DNA of 13,055 nt. Origin: Chryseobacterium sp. Its GTDB lineage: Bacteria > Bacteroidota > Bacteroidia > Flavobacteriales > Weeksellaceae. The stretch is from contig JASLCD010000086.1 of NCBI GenBank assembly GCA_030146295.1, positions 1 through 13,055 on the forward strand. Direction: 5' to 3'. Both the position numbers and the translations under genes were made by a program. The notes under the pieces are model-generated. The model ran no database searches and was not told the origin of the DNA. It was given only the letters and a program-made list of their open reading frames with translations. Shown in pieces: positions 4,881-10,895 of the stretch. Positions within the stretch are counted from its first letter, which is position 1. Each line of letters starts with the position of its first letter.

Positions 4881-5750
4881 ATGTCAGCAACAAATCAAAA
4901 AACAGCCCTTACTTTATTTAATCAGGTAAATGTTCAAGAAAAATTCGAAAAGCTTCTTGGAAAAAAAGCACAGGGGTTTATCTCTTCTGTCTTACAGATC
5001 GTAAACGGAAATAAGCTACTCCAAAATGCAGATCCTATGACGGTTTATAATGCTGCAGCAACAGCAGCAGTTTTAGATCTTCCAATTGATCCAAATTTAG
5101 GTTTCGCTTGGATTGTTCCATACAAAGGAAAAGCACAATTTCAAATGGGGTGGAAGGGCTTTGTTCAGCTCGCTTTAAGAACCGGACAATACAAAGCAAT
5201 CAATGTAACTGAGGTTTATGAGAACCAATTCAAATCATTTAATAGGCTTACTGAGGAGCTTGATGCAGATTTCAACAGTGATGGAGAAGGTGATATAGTT
5301 GGATATGCTTCTTATTTCAAACTTAACAACGGAATGGAGAAGCTGACCTACTGGTCAAGAAACGAGATTGAAAAGCACGCTAAAAAATATTCTCAGTCAT
5401 ATGGCAAAGGTTCAATGTCTCCATGGAATGATAAAGAACAATTTCACGCTATGGCAAAGAAGACTGTTCTTAAAAATATGATTTCAAAATGGGGGATCAT
5501 GTCAATCGAAATGCAAACTGCTCACCTGGCGGACCAAAGTGTTCAAAAAGAAGAAGGAAGCTATGATTATGTTGACAATTCAAATACGATCGATATTGAA
5601 GCTGAAAACGTAAACGAAGAAGAGAATAGGATCAAACTGTTCATTGACAAAGCTGAAACAATTGAAGCTTTAGAGCAATTGAAAGAAAGCGTACCTGAGC
5701 AATTAATGTTCTACTACGAGGCAAGAGAAGATGAACTTCAAACCGCATAG
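4881..5750 (+). CDS. recT: RecT-family single-strand annealing protein
   Basis: The 289 residues match the RecT family in length and content. The core runs from about residue 10 to 215, with GNKLLQNADPMTVYNAAATA, the LDLPIDPNLGFAWIVPYKG block and QFQMGWKGFVQLALRTGQYK, all hallmark segments. The C-terminal 60 residues are acidic and variable. RecT proteins form rings or filaments on single-stranded DNA and anneal complementary strands; the partner exonuclease makes the single strands. Here the exonuclease gene follows after 2 bases, as in known recE/recT pairs. The role is phage DNA recombination, repair and possibly concatemer formation in the cytoplasm. The start has a TTAATCATG context shared with other genes here. 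Confidence 0.93.
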   Translation: MSATNQKTALTLFNQVNVQEKFEKLLGKKAQGFISSVLQIVNGNKLLQNADPMTVYNAAATAAVLDLPIDPNLGFAWIVPYKGKAQFQMGWKGFVQLALRTGQYKAINVTEVYENQFKSFNRLTEELDADFNSDGEGDIVGYASYFKLNNGMEKLTYWSRNEIEKHAKKYSQSYGKGSMSPWNDKEQFHAMAKKTVLKNMISKWGIMSIEMQTAHLADQSVQKEEGSYDYVDNSNTIDIEAENVNEEENRIKLFIDKAETIEALEQLKESVPEQLMFYYEAREDELQTA

Positions 5751-5752
5751 TT

Positions 5753-6670
5753 ATGAAAGTAGTTGATTTTAATGAGCACTTGTTCAGATGCTCGCAATTA
5801 GGAAAATTAATGGTTGGAGTCTCTCCAGTATTAACAGCAAATCAAGAAAAAGACCTTTCGGAACTCAGATCAAAAATGTTGACAGGTAAAATTACCGATA
5901 AACAAATTATTAAAATGGGTGATCTGATCCGTAAGAAAGAAGAAAAACCGGAACTATCCAAAAGCGTAGAAACTCATCTGGCTGATATTCACAAAGGATT
6001 TTTTATGAAGCGTGACCGCCAGATCTCAAACAAGTTTACAGAAAAAGGAATCATAGTTGAAGAAAAGTCGATCACTCTTTACTCTGAAGTTAAAAATACT
6101 CTGTTTCTGAAGAATCAAAAGTATTACAAAAATAAGTTCATTCATGGGACACCGGATAATGTTCAGAAGAAAGTTCGTGATATGAAAAACAGCTGGTCTT
6201 TAGATTCTTTCCCAATGTATGAAACGGTAATAGGAAATAAAGATTATGAATGGCAGCTTCAAGGATATATGGAGTTGACTGGAATCAAGGAAGCCGAATT
6301 AGTTTACGCGTTGGTAGATACTCCAAACAAAATCATTATTGATGAATTAAGGAGGTTAGACTGGAAGCAGGGAATTTATGACATCAACGGAAATGTGAAA
6401 GAAGACCGAATTCCTTTAGTTGTTGAAACCGTAACCAATATGATTTACACCGAACAGGGGTTAGATGAATTTTGTCAAGAATCAATGTCTATAGAAAAAA
6501 AATGGTTCACTGATTTCTTCGAAATTCCTAAAGAGCTTAGAATAAAAGTTTTTGAACTTGAATACTCAAAAGAAGCAATTCAGGCTTTGTATGAACAAAT
6601 AATACTTTGTAGAGAAAGACTTAACAGCTTAACAGAAGAAATGGCCTCACAACTTTTTAAAGTAGCATAA
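5753..6670 (+). CDS. YqaJ-like PD-(D/E)XK exonuclease
   Basis: The protein has 305 residues. Motifs of the lambda-exonuclease/YqaJ nuclease fold are in order: a helix with FTEKGIIVEE (95-104) giving the first glutamate, HGTPDNV (131-137) with the PD aspartate D135, VRDMKNSW (141-148) giving D143-x-K145, and YEWQLQGYMELTG (165-177) with the Q-x-x-x-Y motif. These are the metal- and DNA-binding residues of the family. It should digest one strand of duplex ends 5' to 3' and hand single strands to the adjacent RecT. An unusual 50-residue charged insertion (about 30-80) lies before the catalytic core. The family call is from motifs, so confidence is high but not complete. Confidence 0.85.
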   Translation: MKVVDFNEHLFRCSQLGKLMVGVSPVLTANQEKDLSELRSKMLTGKITDKQIIKMGDLIRKKEEKPELSKSVETHLADIHKGFFMKRDRQISNKFTEKGIIVEEKSITLYSEVKNTLFLKNQKYYKNKFIHGTPDNVQKKVRDMKNSWSLDSFPMYETVIGNKDYEWQLQGYMELTGIKEAELVYALVDTPNKIIIDELRRLDWKQGIYDINGNVKEDRIPLVVETVTNMIYTEQGLDEFCQESMSIEKKWFTDFFEIPKELRIKVFELEYSKEAIQALYEQIILCRERLNSLTEEMASQLFKVA

Positions 6671-6687
6671 AATCAAAATAATCTAAC

Positions 6688-7005
6688 ATGGAAGCAATTA
6701 TTCAAGAACAAAACAAAATCCAATTTTTCAATGAAACAGATTTGTTTCAGAAACAAAATTCACTTCGTAAAACATCTTTTCAGGGACTTTGTAAAAATTA
6801 TGATAACACTCATAATATAATCCATCAGAAAAATATTATCCCCGAAGTAGGGCAGATTGTAAACACTTATAATTTCCAACTGATGATAATAACTGAAGTT
6901 ATAAGCACTAGAAATCATAAAGGAGTATATAAAAATGAAGATAACAGGGAAAAAATAAGCTGTGTAAATGTAGCTCCTCTTCTTTTTGAAAAATTAAACA
7001 CTTAA
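6688..7005 (+). CDS. Hypothetical phage protein
   Basis: The protein has 105 residues. The N-terminal 45 residues are polar, rich in Gln/Asn and probably flexible. The C-terminal half (EVGQIVNTYNFQLMIITEVI, then KISCVNVAPLLFEKL) looks like a small beta-barrel. A VGQxV strand leading into an ITEV strand is common in short phage proteins of SH3-like shape. No function is known. It follows the exonuclease after 17 bases and precedes the HTH gene by 4 bases, so it is in the same operon. Confidence 0.6.
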   Translation: MEAIIQEQNKIQFFNETDLFQKQNSLRKTSFQGLCKNYDNTHNIIHQKNIIPEVGQIVNTYNFQLMIITEVISTRNHKGVYKNEDNREKISCVNVAPLLFEKLNT

Positions 7006-7009
7006 TCTC

Positions 7010-7438
7010 ATGAAAAACCCAAAAACAAACCCCGAAATTGAAGCCATTAAGGCGAGTATATGTAAAGATCTAGGTTATTTACCAGGTGATAAAATTCCTA
7101 ACAGCAATGTTTCAAAAGCATTAGGTATGCTTGATGCCACCGCAACGCTGATTTATGCTAAAACACTAAAGCGAAAAGCAAGATTAGCTAAACCTGGAGA
7201 GTGCCAGTATACTATTGAGCTGGAAAAAGAAAGGTTTAAAAATCCAAAGCCTGAAAAAACAGATTCAAGTTTACTTTCAACAAAAGAAGCAGCATCTATT
7301 TTAAACCTTCAAACCGGGAACCTAGTTGTTTTGAGAAGAGCCGGAAAAATTGAAGCCGAATTAATTGGAAAGCGATATTTCTTCAAGCCCGAAGAAGTTG
7401 AAAGATATAGAATACAAAGAGCTATTGATAAGCTTTAA
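7010..7438 (+). CDS. Excisionase-like helix-turn-helix protein
   Basis: The protein has 142 residues. The C-terminal part (about 88-135) is an excisionase/MerR-type winged HTH (HTH_17): LLSTKEAASILNLQTGNLVV gives the helix pair and RRAGKIEAELIGKRYFFKPE the wing, ending EEVERYRI. The N-terminal part (residues 10-75) is basic and of unknown fold. The protein binds DNA; it may be a directionality factor for excision, a transcription regulator or a replication accessory. Its place directly before the initiator and helicase genes favours a replication or control role. A hairpin follows its stop. The fold call is good, the role uncertain. Confidence 0.7.
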   Translation: MKNPKTNPEIEAIKASICKDLGYLPGDKIPNSNVSKALGMLDATATLIYAKTLKRKARLAKPGECQYTIELEKERFKNPKPEKTDSSLLSTKEAASILNLQTGNLVVLRRAGKIEAELIGKRYFFKPEEVERYRIQRAIDKL

Positions 7439-7445
7439 AAAAAGT

Positions 7446-7474
7446 ACCATGCATTAGTGATGTTTTAGCATGGG
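7446..7474 (+). other. Intergenic hairpin
   Basis: CCATGC (7447-7452) pairs with GCATGG (7468-7473) around a 15-base loop, just after the HTH gene and before the initiator gene. No T-run follows, so termination is unlikely. It could stabilise or help process the mRNA. Support is limited to the stem itself. Confidence 0.35.
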
Positions 7475-7511
7475 TGAAACCAAATTGAATTATAAGAATT
7501 AAAATGAAGAT

Positions 7512-8159
7512 ATGCCTAATAGAATATTACGAGACTGGACCGACAGTTTCATTGTGGACGAATTAGATGTTCACGCTGAAAGATTCTTCGTTAGGCTTAT
7601 CATGAAGGTAGATGATTTTGGAAGGTTTTCTGCTGATAAAAGATTGTTGAAATCACAACTGTTTCCGCTAAAATCCGATATAAGAGATACTGACATTGCC
7701 CGTTGTCTCACTGCGTGTGAGAAAGCCGGATTGATTACTATCTATACAGTCGCATCGAAATGCTATTTACAGATTGATAATTTCAAACAAACATTAAGGC
7801 AAAAAACCACTAAATATCCAGCGCCTGACGAATGCATAGCAGATGCTACGCATATGATAAGCAGATGCGAATCAATTGCTTCCCTGAAACGAAACGAAAC
7901 AGAAACAGAAGTAGAAACAGAAGAGGAAGGAGAAAAAAACATTCCCCCTCCCAATTTTAAAAAAATTACAATTGATCAGTTCCATGAAGAATTAAAACCT
8001 TTTGTGGATGAATTTACAAAACCAACTGTTTCCGCTTTTTTCAATTACTGGTCTGAAAAAGACTCAAGAGGTAAAATGAAGTTTCAAAAGCAAGATACTT
8101 GGGAAACTAAAAGAAGATTAATAACCTGGAAAAATAAAGAAGGCCAATGGAACAGATAA
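7512..8159 (+). CDS. Phage replication initiator / helicase-loading protein
   Basis: The protein has 215 residues. The N-terminal domain (about 1-100) is a winged-helix replisome-organiser type: MPNRILRDW, AERFFVRLIMKVDDFGRF, DIARCLTACEKAGLITIY. A low-complexity acidic linker (about 125-148, NETETEVETEEEGEK) follows. The C-terminal block (172-209: VSAFFNYWSEKDSRGKMKFQ, then WETKRRLITWKNKE) is a recurring Bacteroidetes phage motif that may hold the helicase. The gene overlaps dnaB by 13 bases, as expected for an initiator or loader partner. The DNA encoding the linker holds a palindrome, iterons and an AT-rich tract (see candidate origin). The role rests on domain type and gene order; no AAA+ motif is present, so it is not a DnaC-type ATPase. 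Confidence 0.72.
   Translation: MPNRILRDWTDSFIVDELDVHAERFFVRLIMKVDDFGRFSADKRLLKSQLFPLKSDIRDTDIARCLTACEKAGLITIYTVASKCYLQIDNFKQTLRQKTTKYPAPDECIADATHMISRCESIASLKRNETETEVETEEEGEKNIPPPNFKKITIDQFHEELKPFVDEFTKPTVSAFFNYWSEKDSRGKMKFQKQDTWETKRRLITWKNKEGQWNR
7832..7975. other. Candidate replication origin inside the initiator gene
   Basis: In order: an imperfect 22-bp palindrome (7832-7853; 9 of 11 positions pair; core TAGCA-GA-TGCTA), a GCAGATGC iteron pair at 7839 and 7861 (22 bp apart), five GAAAC copies at 7886, 7891, 7896, 7902 and 7914, a purine run to about 7939, a switch to a C-rich run near 7943-7952, and an AT-rich stretch to about 7975. It encodes the protein linker. This matches the layout of lambda ori within gene O, but the GAAAC array could merely reflect low-complexity Glu/Thr coding. 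Confidence 0.45.
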
Positions 8160-9604
8160 ACGCCAAATTGCCACCAAGTGAAATTGACTTTGAAAGATTG
8201 ATCATTGGAACTCTACTAATAGACAAAAAAGCAATAGATGTGTGCATCAAAAGACTGGGGCGTAATTCAGAAGTATTTTACGATCCTAGACATGTTGAAA
8301 TTTATTCTGCAGTTCAAAAATTAAAGGAGTCTGATGTTCCAATTGATATGATGACGGTTATTCAGGAGCTGAAGAGAACGGATAAATTAACAATTGTCGG
8401 AGGTGATCATTACATTATCAACCTTACAATGGGAATAAGTTCATCTGCTCACCTTGATTATCATGTGATGGCAGTATGGCAGTCGTATCTTCGCAGGAAG
8501 TTGATAAACATTTGCGGGAATCTGATAGAAGAATCTTACAGTAATTCTGAATCAACTCTTGATATTTTCACTAAACTACAAACAAAGGTTTTTGAAATTG
8601 AAGAAGAAATTGCAGCACAGCAAGAAACGCCAACCGCTCAACACTTGTTCCAGCAAGTAATAGAACAGCAAAAGCAAAATGTTATTCCGGGCGTTCCTTG
8701 TAAAAACCGAGATATTCAATTCAGGATGAACGGATGGAGAAATGGATCTTTAGTTGTAATTGGGGCAAGACCAGCCATGGGAAAAACAGCATTTGTGCTT
8801 GATGAAGCATTAGGAATAGCTAAGCAGGGAAATCCGGTAGCGTTTGTAAGCTTTGAAATGTCAGCTGTAGAACTCCAAGAAAGACAGATGGCAAATGAAC
8901 TTGAGATAAACGGAACTAAGTTCCGTGATCGTCAACTTTCAGATCAAGACTGGCAACGAATTTATCAATGCTCAACATTTGAAAATTTACCGCTTTACAT
9001 AATAGAGGGAAAATCCGTCAATTTTGAGCTGAACAGGACAATTGCTAAGCTGAGACTTTTAAAGAAGGAGAAGGGGCTTAAAATGATAATTTGGGACTAT
9101 ATTCAGCTCACTGAGGTGGCTGGATTAGAAAAAGGAAAGAATAGAGAGCAAATTATCTCTACAATTTCCCGAAAAATGAAACAGCTTGCCCAGGAATTAG
9201 ATTTGCCGATTGTTGCGCTTTCCCAGCTATCCAGATCTGTAGAACAAAGACCAGGCAAAAGACCTCAATTAGCTGACCTTAGAGAATCAGGAGCTATTGA
9301 ACAGGACGCAGATGTTGTTGGATTTCTATTCCGCCCAGAATATTACAAGATTGAGAAATGGGATAACGATCCGGAAGGCTCTGAAACCGATACTAAAGGT
9401 CAGGTAGAATTAATGGTTGAAAAATTCAGAGGTGGATCTGTTTTTACAGAAAGAATGAAATTTAGAGGGGATTATCAAAGATTTTACCCTATCGAAGAAG
9501 AGTTTGAATATAAAAATCCGGTTCCATTAGGAAATCTTTCAGATGCTTTTGGTACTCCGGTTAATGATAAAAAAATCATCCAAGATGAAGAATATCCGTT
9601 CTAG
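8147..9604 (+). CDS. dnaB: Replicative DNA helicase DnaB
   Basis: This full-length 485-residue member has the DnaB N-terminal domain (about 10-110: ERLIIGTLLIDKKAIDVCIK) and, after a linker, the RecA-like motor (about 180-455). Walker A is GARPAMGKT at 206-214. Walker B is LKMIIWDYIQL (311-321, D317). LADLRESGAIEQDAD (375-389) is the conserved motif 4 region. It unwinds DNA 5' to 3' as a hexamer at the replication fork and uses ATP. It starts inside the initiator gene (13-base overlap), which suggests coupled production with its loader. There is no intein, frameshift or missing motif. A tryptophan precedes the Walker B aspartate where host DnaB usually has isoleucine. Family call is firm. Confidence 0.95.
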   Translation: MEQINAKLPPSEIDFERLIIGTLLIDKKAIDVCIKRLGRNSEVFYDPRHVEIYSAVQKLKESDVPIDMMTVIQELKRTDKLTIVGGDHYIINLTMGISSSAHLDYHVMAVWQSYLRRKLINICGNLIEESYSNSESTLDIFTKLQTKVFEIEEEIAAQQETPTAQHLFQQVIEQQKQNVIPGVPCKNRDIQFRMNGWRNGSLVVIGARPAMGKTAFVLDEALGIAKQGNPVAFVSFEMSAVELQERQMANELEINGTKFRDRQLSDQDWQRIYQCSTFENLPLYIIEGKSVNFELNRTIAKLRLLKKEKGLKMIIWDYIQLTEVAGLEKGKNREQIISTISRKMKQLAQELDLPIVALSQLSRSVEQRPGKRPQLADLRESGAIEQDADVVGFLFRPEYYKIEKWDNDPEGSETDTKGQVELMVEKFRGGSVFTERMKFRGDYQRFYPIEEEFEYKNPVPLGNLSDAFGTPVNDKKIIQDEEYPF

Positions 9605-9767
9605 CGAGTTGGACGAGTTCAAAAAGAACTACAAGCAGCGAATTGAAAATTTAGCAAAGTCAAAAACACAATGGATTAAGGACTTTGTTGAATCCCAAAA
9701 GCCAAAGAAACCCGTTAAAACAGTTAGGGAAATGTACAAGGAGTTGAATAAAAAATCACTTCTTTAA
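9585..9767 (+). CDS. Small basic hypothetical protein
   Basis: The protein has 60 residues from the ATG at 9585. It is lysine-rich and helical: SSELDEFKKNYKQRIENLAK, then a lysine/proline segment (SQKPKKPVKT) and REMYKELNKKSLL. I chose 9585 because the upstream starts at 9543 and 9564 lie deeper in dnaB and add residues that look like read-through of another frame. The overlap with dnaB is then 20 bases. Its end overlaps the convergent XRE gene by 12 bases. No family is known; being next to dnaB and positively charged, it may bind DNA or the helicase, but this is inference. Confidence 0.55.
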   Translation: MKNIRSSELDEFKKNYKQRIENLAKSKTQWIKDFVESQKPKKPVKTVREMYKELNKKSLL

Positions 9768-9998
9768 AACCCCTTTCCATTCTCCATTCTGATCATATGA
9801 ATGATATGTACTATCATCGGCGGAAATAAGTTCAAAATGCGATACTTCTAAAGCATTAGCAATCTCTTGAACCCGATCAGATTTAAAATTTCCTTTAATA
9901 CTTAAATCTAAAGCCTGTCTTGAAATCTTCAACATGTCCGCAAGCTCTTGTAGGGTTATACCCTTCTTTTTACAAATTTCTTTAACTCTTAATTCCAT
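9756..9998 (-). CDS. Second XRE-family repressor
   Basis: The protein has 80 residues. An XRE HTH fills residues 3-58: RVKEICKKKGITLQELADML (helices 1-2), KISRQALDLSIKGNF (recognition helix), SDRVQEIANALEVSHFELI (helices 4-5). The short tail (59-80) ends in DQNGEWKGVLKK, with no dimerisation or peptidase domain. It is not a copy of the first repressor. It faces leftward against the end of the helicase operon and is divergent from a new rightward operon. The 138 bases between hold TTTACA-N2-TGTAAA palindromes over promoter elements. It most likely represses that operon and itself. Role inferred from this layout; HTH call is firm. Confidence 0.85.
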   Translation of the reverse strand: MELRVKEICKKKGITLQELADMLKISRQALDLSIKGNFKSDRVQEIANALEVSHFELISADDSTYHSYDQNGEWKGVLKK

Positions 9999-10002
9999 AC
10001 TG

Positions 10003-10037
10003 CAAATTTAATGTAAAATAATTCTTTTACAAATGTA
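10003..10037 (-). promoter_or_regulatory. Candidate leftward promoters for the second repressor
   Basis: Two minus-strand TAnnTTTG matches exist. TACATTTG (10030-10037) lies within the left operator. TAAATTTG (10003-10010) has a TTTG element 19 bp upstream (10030-10033 on the minus strand), the expected spacing. The latter would start transcription almost at the ATG (9998), giving a leaderless mRNA. The former gives a leader of about 26 bases but has a longer gap (24 bp) to a TTTTG. Confidence 0.4.
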
Positions 10038-10038
10038 A
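10027..10038. promoter_or_regulatory. Left operator palindrome of the second switch
   Basis: TTACAAATGTAA is a perfect 12-bp palindrome of the same type as the repeat at 10091. Half-sites TGTAAA lie close by at 10012 and 10044. It covers leftward promoter elements. Confidence 0.6.
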
Positions 10039-10068
10039 CAAAATGTAAATAAAAAACTTTACAAAATA

Positions 10069-10100
10069 TTTTGAAATGTAAAATAAAACCTTTACATTTG
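10069..10100 (+). promoter_or_regulatory. Rightward promoter of the second operon
   Basis: TTTTG (10069-10073), 19 bp, then TACATTTG (10093-10100) is a full Bacteroidetes-type promoter. Transcription would begin near 10107 and give a leader of about 30 bases before the ATG at 10137. The -7 element is part of the operator palindrome at 10091-10104. Confidence 0.65.
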
Positions 10101-10104
10101 TAAA
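10091..10104. promoter_or_regulatory. Right operator palindrome of the second switch
   Basis: TTTACATTTGTAAA has perfect arms TTTACA/TGTAAA with a 2-bp spacer. It contains the whole -7 element of the rightward promoter, so a bound repressor would exclude RNA polymerase. A wider pair TTTACA (10058-10063) and TGTAAA (10077-10082) lies between the two palindromes. Confidence 0.65.
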
Positions 10105-10136
10105 AGCAAAATCGAATATCAATTAAAAATTACAAC

Positions 10137-10388
10137 ATGAAATTAACAGAAAACGCTGAAACGTCATTTATTTCAAAGGCAAGCAAAAGAAAAGAAGTAG
10201 TGATTAAATTTCAAAGAATAGGAAAAAAGGGGGCGGAAAGAACAAAAGAGCTATTTAGAATTGAGGTTAATACAAAGAATATTAAAACCTGCTTGCTAAA
10301 TGTCACCTTGGAGGATCTAAAAAGAATTGTTAAAGATGCTGAAACGTTGATAAGATTCGTAGACGGCGAAGATATTACAAATGTTTAG
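10137..10388 (+). CDS. Small hypothetical protein, first gene of second operon
   Basis: This 83-residue, basic protein has no cysteine beyond C52 and no membrane segment. The predicted pattern is strand-rich in the middle (KEVVIKFQRIGKK, ELFRIEVNTKN, CLLNVTLEDLKRIV) and helical at the end (LEDLKRIVKDAETLIRFV). No family is recognised. It begins about 30 bases after the predicted start of transcription from the second switch, so it is the gene most directly controlled by the second XRE protein. It could be an antirepressor or regulator by position, but no motif shows it. A terminator-like hairpin follows its stop. Confidence 0.6.
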   Translation: MKLTENAETSFISKASKRKEVVIKFQRIGKKGAERTKELFRIEVNTKNIKTCLLNVTLEDLKRIVKDAETLIRFVDGEDITNV

Positions 10389-10413
10389 CAAGGCCGACCA
10401 CCTATAACGGTCA

Positions 10414-10451
10414 CATGGTTAGTTCTGGGCGGGTTCGCTCGCTCAGTTTTT
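10414..10451 (+). terminator. Hairpin with T-run after the first gene of the second operon
   Basis: CTGGGCGGG (10425-10433) pairs over 9 bp with CTCGCTCAG (10438-10446), with two G-T pairs, around a TTCG loop. TTTTT follows. This is a strong intrinsic terminator shape, although more genes on the same strand follow at once. The hairpin is preceded by CATGGTTAGTT (10414-10424), which recurs at 10822. It may be a partial terminator or an antitermination target. Confidence 0.65.
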
Positions 10452-10474
10452 ACAACAATTAAAATTACAACGTC

Positions 10475-10795
10475 ATGAACGCAAACGTAGAAAAATCTCT
10501 TCAATACATAAAGGAAGATTTAAGGAATAAAGTTATAGATATTAATGAAGCAAATGTGAGGTTAGTGTTGGCTGCAAGGTTCAGGATAATTGAAAGGAGT
10601 ATTCCTGCTGATGTTAGAAAAGCTTTAATGACGGCAGTAAAAGAAGGTAGGCTTTTAAGAAGAATGAAAACTGCTGATTCTCCTGAATACTTCTGTCATC
10701 CAAATTGGGAACATTTAGCAAAGCAAGAAATTTATAGCAGAGAGTGTAAAAAGTTAAATGCACTAAAAAACGTATTAGGATCTAATAAACAATAA
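10475..10795 (+). CDS. Hypothetical phage protein, possibly winged helix
   Basis: The protein has 106 residues. The N-terminal half is helical and basic (SLQYIKEDLRNKVIDINEAN, LVLAARFRIIERSI). Residues about 60-93 (ADVRKALMTAVKEGRLLRRM, then SPEYFCHPNWEHLA) read like a winged-helix segment, with a helix, a basic wing and an aromatic-His-Pro-x-Trp strand found in several small phage proteins. A DNA-binding role is possible. The gene lies between two related CATGGTTAGTT hairpin elements (10414 and 10822), as if it were a cassette. The start at 10475 has the TCATG context shared with many genes in this window. Confidence 0.6.
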   Translation: MNANVEKSLQYIKEDLRNKVIDINEANVRLVLAARFRIIERSIPADVRKALMTAVKEGRLLRRMKTADSPEYFCHPNWEHLAKQEIYSRECKKLNALKNVLGSNKQ

Positions 10796-10815
10796 ACCTA
10801 AGCAAGTTTTAAAAA

Positions 10816-10864
10816 GGCTTTCATGGTTAGTTTTTCTGGGTGGCGGATTCCAAAGCCCGGTTTT
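10816..10864 (+). repeat. Second CATGGTTAGTT hairpin element
   Basis: CATGGTTAGTT (10822-10832) is followed, after three extra T, by CTGGG (10836-10840), which pairs with CCCGG (10856-10860). TGG (10841) pairs with CCA (10850) inside, leaving an AAG bulge. TTTT follows. An alternative stem GGCTTT (10816-10821)/AAAGCC (10852-10857) is possible. The element resembles that at 10414-10451. Confidence 0.5.
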
Positions 10865-10895
10865 AAAAATTCGCAAAATTTAAATCAAAAATATT

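Noticed and set aside
7763..7954. Leftward open frame of 63 codons
   Set aside because: It is antisense to the initiator gene; its Ser/Val run is the complement of the GAAAC repeats.
9543..9584. Longer start for the small protein after dnaB
   Set aside because: It would overlap dnaB by 62 bases and add residues (MLLVLRLMIKKSSK) unlike the rest of the protein; the ATG at 9585 is a simpler start.
10394..10446. tRNA or tRNA-like gene around the GGGTTCGC sequence
   Set aside because: The TTCG is a hairpin loop, and no acceptor stem, anticodon arm or T-loop consensus can be placed.
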